DNA of 46,377 bases, from NCBI GenBank assembly GCA_029261155.1, contig JAJDBW010000056.1, forward strand, positions 1 through 46,377, read 5' to 3'. Positions 1 through 8,444 of this stretch are shown in pieces (within the stretch, counting starts at the first letter, position 1; every line of letters starts with the position of its first letter). The notes beneath the pieces were generated by a model, which was not told where the DNA came from, did no database searches, and was given only the letters and a program-made list of their open reading frames with translations. The position numbers were made by a program, and so were the translations under genes. This DNA comes from Nitrospirota bacterium. Lineage in GTDB: Bacteria; Nitrospirota; Nitrospiria; SBBL01; JAADHI01.

Positions 1-141
1 AACTTCGTTCCGACCAACAACTTCGGCTCAAACCCGACCTTCGACACCCACATCAGCCAACGGACCACCGGTCCAAACGGTTTCGATACAACAGTGGAAT
101 TCGATGTCGGAGATCTGGTGACCCCACAACAAAACTTTTAG
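1..141 (+). CDS. 3' end of an unrecognised protein-coding gene (partial)
   Basis: The frame starting at base 1 is open to a TAG at 139-141 and gives 46 residues rich in Asn, Thr and Phe, ending in VTPQQNF. Codon choice (C-ending third positions) matches the genes downstream, so it is probably the real C-terminus of a gene entering from the left. A Thr/Asn-rich tail of this kind suggests an exported or surface protein, but no family is recognisable. It lies 45 bases before the DUF1302-like gene on the same strand and may belong to the same envelope cluster, although a hairpin covers its stop codon. Confidence 0.5.
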   Translation, partial: NFVPTNNFGSNPTFDTHISQRTTGPNGFDTTVEFDVGDLVTPQQNF

Positions 142-158
142 AAAATCCTAAAAGTTTT
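131..158 (+). terminator. Hairpin over the stop codon of the partial gene, possible terminator
   Basis: A perfect 11-bp inverted repeat, AAAACTTTTAG at 131-141 and CTAAAAGTTTT at 148-158, encloses a 6-nt loop. The left arm contains the TAG stop. The stem is AT-rich and ends in TTTT, so it could act as a weak intrinsic terminator between the partial gene and the cluster downstream. Confidence 0.4.
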
Positions 159-186
159 CAATGAAGTGGTCTAATGAACTTGATTT

Positions 187-1794
187 ATGTTGCTTATACG
201 AATATGTCGATGGAGGGGGGCCATTGTTGCCTCCCTCCAGTTTTTTCTTAAGCCCCTTTCCTCTTTCTATAACTTTTATATCCCTGACTGCTCCAAACCA
301 CTTCATCTCCTAAAAAACAGTTCGGCTCTCTGCATTCGAATCGCCCGCTTCCCTGCCCACAAAACGATTTTCCTTCTATTGCTCCTGTCAATAATAACCC
401 CATCAAGGGCGATCGGGGCGGAAGACCCTAGTCAGTTGCGCATTGGCGGTTATTTAAAAAACGAAACGGCCTTCCGCTTCCAAGACCCGGCGACTTTCAC
501 AAAAATCCGAAACATCCTTTTTTTGGAGAGCAGCTTAAAGATTGGACAAAACGCTCAGATGTTTGCCTCGGGCTGGGGCTGGTACGACGCCGCCTACCTC
601 TATTCGTCTTACGATACGATCAACCCACCCAACGATCCCAACCTTCCCCTCCCCTTCGTCGGGAGACGGAGAGAAGAAGATGACAGAACGCACGCCGATT
701 TGCGTGAACTCTATGGCGATTACTATGGCACGAATTTCGATCTTCGTATCGGCAAACAAATCGTGGTTTGGGAAAAATTGCTGGGCTTTCGTATTATAGA
801 CGAAATCAATCCACTCGATTTTAGAGAATTCGTGCTTCCCGACCTCATCGATTTTCGTGTTCCCCTTTGGACGCTCAAGTTCGATTACTACCTCCAAGAC
901 TACACCTTCGAGTTCCTCTGGATCCCTTTTTTCGAACCGCACAAACCGGCGCCGCCGGGATCGGAATGGGAGCTATTTCAAGAACTCCCAGGACAACAAG
1001 AACCCGCAACCACCTTTCGAAATTCTGAAGTCGGCGCACGCATCATGAAAACCATCCAAGGCATCGATCTCGCCTTTAGCTATCTCTATTTATGGGATCC
1101 TTTTCCGACGCCTTTTCGAGAATTCACCGGATTTCGTTTTTTTAGCCCGCCGGAGAAGTGCATCCCGACCTCGCTCGATATCGACCAAGAAATTACGGAC
1201 CCCGACTGCGCGCCGATCTTCCACCCTGAATTCAACCGGATTCACATCTTCGGCGCCTCACTCGGCTTCAACCTTGGCGCATACATTCTTACAGGAGAAC
1301 TCTCTTATATCGAAGGGAAATACTTCGGCTCGCGCCTGGCCGATCGGGATGGCGACAATCTGCTCGATTTCAATGGCGCCCTCAAACGGGATCACCTGCG
1401 TTGGGGCCTGGGCATCGACTCACGGCTTTGGGGCATCGACTACTCCCTCGCTATCTCTCAATGGATCGTCTTCGGCTACGACAAGGTTCTTTTTCAAGAT
1501 CAGTACGACACCTTCATTTCTTTCTTTGGGCAACGACCTCTCGAAAACACCCAAGTCGACACCCAACTTTTTGTGCTTTATCTCATTAACAATGCGGAGG
1601 TCTTGGTTAAACCCAAACTCTCTTACCCGATGACGGAACGGGTTCAGCTTTCCTTAGGCGCAGATCTGTTTTTTGGAAATAGGGAGAATTTCTTACCCGA
1701 CCTCGCCGCGCCAGCCAGCGACCGAACGTTTAAATTCGTGAGCACATTTGAACGGCACAACCGTATTTTTTGGGAATTGAAGTACAGCTTTTAG
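187..1794 (+). CDS. DUF1302-like outer-membrane protein
   Basis: A 535-residue protein with a hydrophobic export segment at about residues 58-75 (IFLLLLLSII then a small-residue cleavage region). It is followed by a long aromatic-rich sequence of alternating beta-strand character, ending in Phe as outer-membrane barrels do. Residues about 186-213 contain GKQIVVWEKLLGFRIIDEIN followed by PLDFREF, which resembles the Arg/Lys-Gln-hydrophobic-Trp and NPLDFR motif of the DUF1302 family. That family is made of large predicted outer-membrane proteins of unknown transport role. The first ATG places about 50 unusual residues before the signal segment, so the true start may be a non-ATG codon near 300-340; no good ribosome-binding site decides this. 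It is the first complete gene of the envelope cluster, 12 bases before the next gene. Confidence 0.65.
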   Translation: MLLIRICRWRGAIVASLQFFLKPLSSFYNFYIPDCSKPLHLLKNSSALCIRIARFPAHKTIFLLLLLSIITPSRAIGAEDPSQLRIGGYLKNETAFRFQDPATFTKIRNILFLESSLKIGQNAQMFASGWGWYDAAYLYSSYDTINPPNDPNLPLPFVGRRREEDDRTHADLRELYGDYYGTNFDLRIGKQIVVWEKLLGFRIIDEINPLDFREFVLPDLIDFRVPLWTLKFDYYLQDYTFEFLWIPFFEPHKPAPPGSEWELFQELPGQQEPATTFRNSEVGARIMKTIQGIDLAFSYLYLWDPFPTPFREFTGFRFFSPPEKCIPTSLDIDQEITDPDCAPIFHPEFNRIHIFGASLGFNLGAYILTGELSYIEGKYFGSRLADRDGDNLLDFNGALKRDHLRWGLGIDSRLWGIDYSLAISQWIVFGYDKVLFQDQYDTFISFFGQRPLENTQVDTQLFVLYLINNAEVLVKPKLSYPMTERVQLSLGADLFFGNRENFLPDLAAPASDRTFKFVSTFERHNRIFWELKYSF

Positions 1795-1806
1795 GGAAAA
1801 TTTATA

Positions 1807-2688
1807 GTGAACAACCAGCACTTACATAGTAAAGGCGGCACACAAAAGCAAAATCGGAAGCGCTTCATGCTGGCTTGCCTTCTACTTGTGCTGAACTTCG
1901 CTTGGGCCGCGCCTGCATGGGCGCGAGACGATTGGAGCGTGAGTTTTTTCACGGGCTTCAGCGCCACCGCTCTCCGTAATTTAAACGATAAAAAACTACA
2001 AGACACGTCCTTTATTCCCCCAACCGTGAAAGGCAGCCCGGCGATTCGGAACCGACCGCTCATCGGTTTTGAAATCGAATGGCCCGTTCGGCCCCGCCTG
2101 TCCTTGGTCGCCTTTACTTCCTACTGGGAGGGCAGCTCTCGCGCCCTTGAATCGGGCGAAGCCAATTTTCAGGATCAGGGACTAAGGCCTTTTGAGGTTG
2201 ATCGAATCATACGGCTTTCCTTCAACGAATATGGGCTTCGGACGCGCTATAACCTCATTGAGTCGGCAGAACAAAATCGCTTTTACTTGGAAATCGGCCT
2301 CTTCGACCAGGTCCGGGTGACTTTTCGTGAAGACTTTAACTATGCCTTTGAAGGAATAAACGGAACCTCCTTGCGAAATATTCGCTCACGCGCGGTGGGT
2401 AAAGGCGGCTACCTCTTCGAGTGGGGCTTTGGCGGAGACTATTTTTTAAGTAACTGGCTTTCGATTCACCTCAATGCAAACTACCGCACCGGCAAGGCCA
2501 TTTCCGTCGTCTACAAATCCTATGAACACACCTTCCGTGGCGTAGACGGCATCGAGGAAGCCTCGGGGCAATCGCCTTTTCCGGACGGCGGCGACACGGT
2601 CACCTATATCGACGGCGACTTTAGAAAAAATCTGGTACTGGATTTAGACGGCTGGCAAACAAGCATCGGCATCCGCCTATATTTTTAA
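1807..2688 (+). CDS. Predicted outer-membrane beta-barrel protein
   Basis: A 293-residue exported protein. After a basic N-region (QNRKRF) comes a hydrophobic core LACLLLVLNFAWAAPAWA with a likely signal peptidase I site at AWA-RDD. The mature part alternates polar and hydrophobic residues, is rich in Tyr, Phe, Gly and Asn, and ends in GIRLYF, the C-terminal aromatic signature of BAM-assembled barrels. About ten strands could fit. The listed start is GTG. An in-frame ATG at 1867 has a better ribosome-binding site (GGAAG at 1856-1860, 6 nt spacing) but would remove the basic residues of the signal peptide. No specific family is recognised. It lies between the DUF1302-like and TPR genes with short gaps and is probably co-transcribed with them. 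Confidence 0.6.
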   Translation: MNNQHLHSKGGTQKQNRKRFMLACLLLVLNFAWAAPAWARDDWSVSFFTGFSATALRNLNDKKLQDTSFIPPTVKGSPAIRNRPLIGFEIEWPVRPRLSLVAFTSYWEGSSRALESGEANFQDQGLRPFEVDRIIRLSFNEYGLRTRYNLIESAEQNRFYLEIGLFDQVRVTFREDFNYAFEGINGTSLRNIRSRAVGKGGYLFEWGFGGDYFLSNWLSIHLNANYRTGKAISVVYKSYEHTFRGVDGIEEASGQSPFPDGGDTVTYIDGDFRKNLVLDLDGWQTSIGIRLYF

Positions 2689-2698
2689 AGCGAGGCCC

Positions 2699-5632
2699 AT
2701 GGCAATAAAAAATACGCGTGAGCGAATTCGGAAAAAATCGGATTACAAAATATTGAAGAATAAAAACCATCAAAATAAAGACCGCATGCTGAAGAAAAAG
2801 ACATCACTGATGATTCTGCCGATTCTGATGCTGCTTCTCTTCCTTGGGATTTCAATGAGTCATGCCCAAGGAACGATCGACCAAAACGCCACAGCGCGCT
2901 TTGAAGAAGGCCTCCGACACATTCAAGGCGAACAATGGGAAGCCGCCCTTGAAACCTTCCGCCCCTTAACGGAACGCTTTCCCGATCAGCCCGATCCTTT
3001 TTATTTTCTCGGATTCGCCCAATCGCGCTTAAACCGTTTTGTCGAGGCGGAAGCCGCATTCAAAGCGGTCATACAAATTAATCCAAATGACCTCCGCGCC
3101 TACTTGGAACTCGCTCAGATTTATGAGGCGACGCAAGCGCTCGACAAGGCTTTGGCCGCCTACCGGCAAGTCATCAAAATCGATCCAAAGGGAACGGCCG
3201 CTAAAGCCAGCCAACATCAGATTCTCAAGATTGAAGGATTGATTTCAGCGCGTGAGGGGAACTATGAAGAGGCAATCGAGCGCTTCGTTAAGGCCATCGA
3301 GATCGACTCTGAAGATGCCTTTCTACAATTCAATCTCGGCCTGCTTTACCTTCGCGTCAATCGAGAGGACGAAGCCGAACACGCCTTTCAGAATGCCCTT
3401 CGACTGAATCCCGCACATCAATCCGCATTGAGTAATCTCGGCGATCTCTATCGTAAGCAACGCGATTTCAGAAAAGCCGTGGCCACCTATCGCCGCGTGG
3501 TGGAAATCGACGCGACATCGGAAGTCGGACGCCGCGCACGTGGCAACCTTTCCTTGCTCGAGGCCACGCTACTTGCGCAAGAAGGCAAAATCGACGAAGC
3601 CTTGGCGATGTTCGAAGCCGCGCTGCCTTTTTCGGAAGAGAAAGACGCCATCTATTTTAATATGGGCAGTATCTATTTTAGCCGCCAAGAAATCGAAAAA
3701 GCAGAAGACGCTTTTCAGAAGGCCCTCCGAGAAAACCCTCGGCATCAGCGGGCGCATCGCCGCCTTGGCAACGCCCTTGAGCTTCTGGGCCGCATGGAAG
3801 AGGCCCAAGCCGCCTACGAAAAAGCAAGCGATCTCGCACAAGACCCGGCCAGTGAAATCGATGCCCAGCTCCTCGCCCTTACGGCAAAAGGCCGCATCGC
3901 TTCTCGAGACGGCAAGCTCGATGAGGCCGAAGCCGCCTTTAAAAAAACCACCGAACTGCAAGCCGACAACGGAAGCAACTTCTTTAACTTGGGTTTTATC
4001 TATTTTAGAAACAACAAAAAAGACTTGGCCGCGAGGGCCTTCGAACGCGCCATTGCCTTAAGCCCAAAAGAATCCGATGCCTACATGGCCCTCGCCACAC
4101 TCCATGAAGAGGAGGATCGCCTCGAAGAGGCCATGTCCCTCTACGAAAAAGTGGTGACAATCGAACAGCGCCCCTATGTCGTCCAGGCAAAAGGCCGCCT
4201 CCTTTATTTAAAGGGTTTGGCCTTGGCGCGAAAGGGAGACGAAGTCGCTGCTTTACGGGCCTTCGAAGAGGCCATCGAGGCCAATCCGCAAGAACTCTCG
4301 GCTTATTTTGCCTCAGGTAGAATACACGAACAAGCAGATCGCAAAGAAGCGGCCATCGCCTTGTATAAAAAGTTGACGGCCTTGGAGGGAAATGCCTTTC
4401 AGTCTCGTGCACAGGCACGCATCCATTTATTAAACGGTCGCGCGCGTGTGAAAGAACAGGATATTGAAGCCGCGCAAAACGAATTTGAGGCGGCGATTGA
4501 AGCCAACCCGGAGGAAATTTCAGCCTACCGTTTTCTTGCCGAAGTGCAAAGCACCCAGGGCTTCCTCGAAGATGCGATCGCCACCTTGAAAAAAGGAATT
4601 TCACGCGATCCAAACGACATCAGTCTAAACCTAAACCTCGCCCTACTGTACGTCGACATTGAACGACCGAGCCAAGCCGCTCAAACCTTCCGGGCCCTTT
4701 TGCCGCTTTTAAGCGAAGCGGAGGATGCCGACTTGGCGGAAGACATTCGAAACCAATTGGATACACTTTTCGGCACGCTTTTCTTAAGTCAAGAAATCTT
4801 CTACGACAGCAATATCACCTTCAGCGCGCAGGAGATCGACGACTTCACATCGGATACCGCCCTAAACTTCCACCGCTTTATCGATCTGGGCGAAGGCTGG
4901 CGAAGCGGCCTGCGCCTGGCGCCGAAGATGCGGGTTTTCCATCGAAGCCAAGAAGCTTTTTTTAGTGAAGGAACAGACATCTATCTGGCAAAACTAGATT
5001 ACCAACAAGGCTTAACCCTGAATTACACCTTCGATTTCAGCTTGTTGGACGGCTCGCTTTCCGGCCGGAGCCATACCCTCGCCTTAGAGGGCTATCGCCC
5101 GACCCCTTCAGGAAGATCGATTGATGCAGGTCTCCGCCTCCGTTATTCGGAAGCCATCTCAGACCCGGCTTTCAATGGGTATCAACCCTCTTTGTCCCTC
5201 GGCCTCTCGAAAATTCCATTCTGGCGTGGCAAACTGAGAGTCATGGGCCTTCTCTTTTCCAATTTCAATACCGAAGAAATCGGCGAAGACAATGCCTACG
5301 CCGGTCTTTCTACTGGCTTTAACTACAGCGATCTTTTACCGCTGGGGCTGCAATGGAATTTCGGATACAATGTCAGCCTACAGCATTTTTTAAATCGAGA
5401 TTCCGTATTTAATAAACACCGATTCAATCAATTTCATTCCGTCAATGCGGGACTCAATAAAAATGTCCAAGGCGGCCTCCAATTCTTCATGAATCTTAGC
5501 TGGATGCTGAACACCTCGAACCTGGGTGGAACCGCGCCCGGCATCGAAGAAGCCTTGGTCGCAGAACAGAACAGCGCCTTAAGCGATTTTAATCGCTGGT
5601 CTTCTTCCCTTGGCGCCCGCTTGCTTTTTTAG
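2699..5632 (+). CDS. Long TPR protein with C-terminal outer-membrane barrel-like region
   Basis: A 977-residue protein. An uncleaved anchor or signal peptide lies at about residues 30-56 (MLKKKTSLMILPILMLLLFL, ending SHAQG). The region from about 60 to 670 is a run of tetratricopeptide repeats, recognisable by recurring LG/AY/A-F/P spacing such as YFNMGSIYFSRQEIEKAEDA and NPEEISAYRFLAEVQSTQG, roughly 17 in number. From about residue 690 the sequence turns into strand-like segments rich in Tyr, Ser and aromatic residues and ends in SLGARLLF, typical of an outer-membrane barrel. Periplasmic TPR joined to a barrel is known in PgaA, BcsC and Slam proteins, so a role in moving a polymer or lipoprotein across the outer membrane is possible, but no family match is claimed. 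An alternative start is ATG 2786. GAGG at 2692-2695 sits only 3 bases before ATG 2699. Confidence 0.75.
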   Translation: MAIKNTRERIRKKSDYKILKNKNHQNKDRMLKKKTSLMILPILMLLLFLGISMSHAQGTIDQNATARFEEGLRHIQGEQWEAALETFRPLTERFPDQPDPFYFLGFAQSRLNRFVEAEAAFKAVIQINPNDLRAYLELAQIYEATQALDKALAAYRQVIKIDPKGTAAKASQHQILKIEGLISAREGNYEEAIERFVKAIEIDSEDAFLQFNLGLLYLRVNREDEAEHAFQNALRLNPAHQSALSNLGDLYRKQRDFRKAVATYRRVVEIDATSEVGRRARGNLSLLEATLLAQEGKIDEALAMFEAALPFSEEKDAIYFNMGSIYFSRQEIEKAEDAFQKALRENPRHQRAHRRLGNALELLGRMEEAQAAYEKASDLAQDPASEIDAQLLALTAKGRIASRDGKLDEAEAAFKKTTELQADNGSNFFNLGFIYFRNNKKDLAARAFERAIALSPKESDAYMALATLHEEEDRLEEAMSLYEKVVTIEQRPYVVQAKGRLLYLKGLALARKGDEVAALRAFEEAIEANPQELSAYFASGRIHEQADRKEAAIALYKKLTALEGNAFQSRAQARIHLLNGRARVKEQDIEAAQNEFEAAIEANPEEISAYRFLAEVQSTQGFLEDAIATLKKGISRDPNDISLNLNLALLYVDIERPSQAAQTFRALLPLLSEAEDADLAEDIRNQLDTLFGTLFLSQEIFYDSNITFSAQEIDDFTSDTALNFHRFIDLGEGWRSGLRLAPKMRVFHRSQEAFFSEGTDIYLAKLDYQQGLTLNYTFDFSLLDGSLSGRSHTLALEGYRPTPSGRSIDAGLRLRYSEAISDPAFNGYQPSLSLGLSKIPFWRGKLRVMGLLFSNFNTEEIGEDNAYAGLSTGFNYSDLLPLGLQWNFGYNVSLQHFLNRDSVFNKHRFNQFHSVNAGLNKNVQGGLQFFMNLSWMLNTSNLGGTAPGIEEALVAEQNSALSDFNRWSSSLGARLLF

Positions 5633-5642
5633 ATAGAGACAG

Positions 5643-8435
5643 ATGAAAAAACAGAACGACAACACTGTGAATCAGGAAGGCAAGCCGGGCATCTTGCGCA
5701 TAAGTCTTGTGCTCGTGGCGCTTTTCCTTTTTTTAAGCGCCTGTCGTGAAGAGGCCCAACGCAACATCATCCCTGCATTGGCCTCGAAAGAAGGCGGCAC
5801 CGGCGGCGGACCCATCCAAGGTAATCTGCGCGTGCAGGTCTTCGACCGAATCAGCCGCACTCCCGCACCCGGCGTTACCGTGATGATCGGTGAGGGCACG
5901 ACCCGGCGAACCAACGGGGAAGGCGTGGCCGAATTTCAAAACGTCTTCGGCCCACAAGACATCCATGTCTTCGCCTGCCGGGGCTGCACTGCCACGCAGC
6001 AAGGGGCTGCCGCGCCCTTCCTTTTTCAAAATACCTCGTTCTATCAAGTGAACGCCGCCAACCTCGCCATTCCCATCGCCGGACGCCTACCTGCCCAATC
6101 GGAAGGCACCATGGTCGGGAAGGTCTTCGCCACCGAGGGGGACGCCGAGGTTTATGTCATTGCCATGGACGACCAAGGCGGTTTTAAGTTTTTGCCCGCC
6201 CTTCAATCACGCACACAGCGTTTGATCCGAAAAGACGAAAAAGCGCTAATCGATTTTCCGCTCACCTTTGCTTCCACGCAAAACCTGGACACTTGGGCCG
6301 CGATCCGTCCCGAGTTAGGGCGACAGGCTTTCAGCCAAGTCGCCCTGCTCGGAAAAGTAATCGACTCCGCGGGGAATCCGCAAGGCGGGGTTCAGATCTT
6401 CGCCCGCTTTTTCGACGGCCTCAATGCACCCCAACCGCTTTATTTCAATACGGGAGGCATCCCCGATCCCAGCTTGACGGAAAGCAGCCCTGACGGACGC
6501 TTCGTGATTCTACGCCTCCCACCCGACTTCGACCTCTTTATCGAGGCGGACAGTCCGGGCATCGGCATTGGGGCGACCAATGTCCGCCTGCCCGACAAAG
6601 GAACCGTCTCCATCACCTTGCCGGTCATGCCCTTGCTCCCGAGTACCCTCGCCTTATCGGGCCGCGTCGTCAGCTATCATCTGGACTTCCAGGAGGAAGA
6701 ACGCCTAAACGGCACAAGCGGATTCAACCTCGGCCTCAATGGGGCGCAGATCCTTTTCCCCGGCTTCGACGTCTCACGCTCTACCGCAGCGGGAAGCGGT
6801 CCGATCATTTCGGGAAACTATCAAATTCAAGACCCCCTCCTCCAAAATGGAAGCTACCTTCCGATCATCTTCGGCGGAAACGCTTTCCGCCCAACCGTCC
6901 AAAATATTAAAACGACGACGCGATCTCAATGGATTAATTATCCGCTTGCCGTTGTTCCCCAGGCGCAGCTCACCGACATCCTTCGGGCCGCAAGCGGAAA
7001 CGCCGATCTCGACCTGGCCGACAGCAATGGCGAATTGGTGGGCCGCGTCGTTCAAGCCAGCGGCGCATTAGACCTCAACGGCAATCCGATTCATACACCG
7101 CTCGCCAATATCTCGCTTTCCATTCTCGGCGACGACGGAAGCGCCTTGGAAAATTTGTATTATCTCGACGACCAGGGCTTCGTCGATACCCGGCTCACCC
7201 AAACAACGGGCTCGGGCGGCTTCGTATATTTCAGCCTTGTCGACGCGGCCGATACCACGGATGAAGTCACGCTCGTCGCCACCGACAGTCAGGGCCAGGT
7301 CCTCCGTCGCCAATGGATCTCCCTCACCGCGTCTTCGGTTCAGATATTAGACTTCGTCCTGGAACCCAATGTCCCCGCTCCGCCCAAAAAGGCCCTTGGC
7401 GCCGTCGTCGATATCGTCGGGAAGCCAGTAGAGGACATTGCGGCGACCCTCATTGGTGGCTTACCCGCCGACGCGGAAACCGACTGCCCCGGCACATCCC
7501 TGCCCGTTTTGCAAAGATTGGGCGATCACTTCGGCGACCACGACGATGTTCCGGATATTCTGCCCGATTGCAAGCTCTCCGCACGCAATGATTATATGGT
7601 CCAAATCGAACAAGCGAAAGGCGGCGGCGATTACGACATCGGCTTCGATGGTGCTGCAAAACGAATGGGGCTCTCAAGTTTCCAAGTAAGCGATTCGGGC
7701 CGCCTAAGCGGCAAGGCCCTGCTTCCCTCGGTCGATACACGAAACACCGCCAACCTTCAAAACGATCTCGACATCCGTTCGGTCTCCAGTTCGGGCGGAA
7801 CACGGGGCCGCATCACTTTTCCCGAACACTTCAAACTTGAGGACCTAAAGACCGTCCTCATTGGCAGCATTAAAGACGGAGAGCGCATCGCGCTCGGCAT
7901 CGATACAAACGTACTCAAGGGAAAACCAGCGAATCCCTATCAAATGACGGCAGCGGCCGACCCTTTGGCCGAAAGCTATTTTCTACTCGCCACCGCGCAA
8001 AACGCCGCAGGGGAAGAAAGCAAAACCCTTGTGCAAGGGCTTCCCGAATTCCCCTCGGCGCAAGACCTTCGAATGGCCTCACCGCCCACCCTCTCGCGCC
8101 CCTTATCCGGCGCCCTCGGACAAGGCCCGAATCCGCGCTTGGCCTGGCATCCCCCGAATGACGGTGCGGCCGACTTCTATCGTATACAGCTTAGAACGGC
8201 AGAGGGCGACTGGCTTTGGGAGGCCTTCGTTCCGGGCAATATTCTGGAAATTGAACTGCCCGCCCTGCCCGAGGATGTGGAAGACGAACTGGATGTCTTA
8301 AAAACGGAAACACCCATTCACTGGACCGTCCGAGCCCTTCGTGCGGGCGGCCTCTCGCTTCATGATTTTAACTTTAAACTTTTAACCGATCAGCTTGAAA
8401 GCGATTCGGCGGCTTCTTCTCTTTTTACACCATAG
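5643..8435 (+). CDS. Large lipoprotein with carboxypeptidase-regulatory-like repeats
   Basis: A 930-residue protein with a type II signal peptide: hydrophobic LVLVALFLFLSAC, lipobox LSAC, Cys at about residue 34. Several beta-sandwich segments of the carboxypeptidase regulatory-like/Ig fold type are visible: residues 60-101 (VQVFDRISRTPAPGVTVMIG then TNGEGVAEF), about 233-300 (GKVIDSAGNPQGGVQIFARF), 338-420, 463-535 (GRVVQASG) and 582-605 (GAVVDIVGKPVEDI). A final fibronectin-III-like stretch lies near 820-900 (RLAWHPPNDGAADFYRIQLR). No catalytic motif is seen, so a structural or ligand-binding surface role is inferred. It follows the TPR-barrel gene by 10 bases and precedes the Kelch lipoprotein by 9, which implies one transcript. 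Confidence 0.7.
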   Translation: MKKQNDNTVNQEGKPGILRISLVLVALFLFLSACREEAQRNIIPALASKEGGTGGGPIQGNLRVQVFDRISRTPAPGVTVMIGEGTTRRTNGEGVAEFQNVFGPQDIHVFACRGCTATQQGAAAPFLFQNTSFYQVNAANLAIPIAGRLPAQSEGTMVGKVFATEGDAEVYVIAMDDQGGFKFLPALQSRTQRLIRKDEKALIDFPLTFASTQNLDTWAAIRPELGRQAFSQVALLGKVIDSAGNPQGGVQIFARFFDGLNAPQPLYFNTGGIPDPSLTESSPDGRFVILRLPPDFDLFIEADSPGIGIGATNVRLPDKGTVSITLPVMPLLPSTLALSGRVVSYHLDFQEEERLNGTSGFNLGLNGAQILFPGFDVSRSTAAGSGPIISGNYQIQDPLLQNGSYLPIIFGGNAFRPTVQNIKTTTRSQWINYPLAVVPQAQLTDILRAASGNADLDLADSNGELVGRVVQASGALDLNGNPIHTPLANISLSILGDDGSALENLYYLDDQGFVDTRLTQTTGSGGFVYFSLVDAADTTDEVTLVATDSQGQVLRRQWISLTASSVQILDFVLEPNVPAPPKKALGAVVDIVGKPVEDIAATLIGGLPADAETDCPGTSLPVLQRLGDHFGDHDDVPDILPDCKLSARNDYMVQIEQAKGGGDYDIGFDGAAKRMGLSSFQVSDSGRLSGKALLPSVDTRNTANLQNDLDIRSVSSSGGTRGRITFPEHFKLEDLKTVLIGSIKDGERIALGIDTNVLKGKPANPYQMTAAADPLAESYFLLATAQNAAGEESKTLVQGLPEFPSAQDLRMASPPTLSRPLSGALGQGPNPRLAWHPPNDGAADFYRIQLRTAEGDWLWEAFVPGNILEIELPALPEDVEDELDVLKTETPIHWTVRALRAGGLSLHDFNFKLLTDQLESDSAASSLFTP

Positions 8436-8444
8436 GAGTTTGCA

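Noticed and set aside
4005-4613. A 202-codon minus-strand ORF inside the TPR gene
   Set aside because: Antisense shadow of repeated TPR codons; Arg/Pro-rich with no domain.
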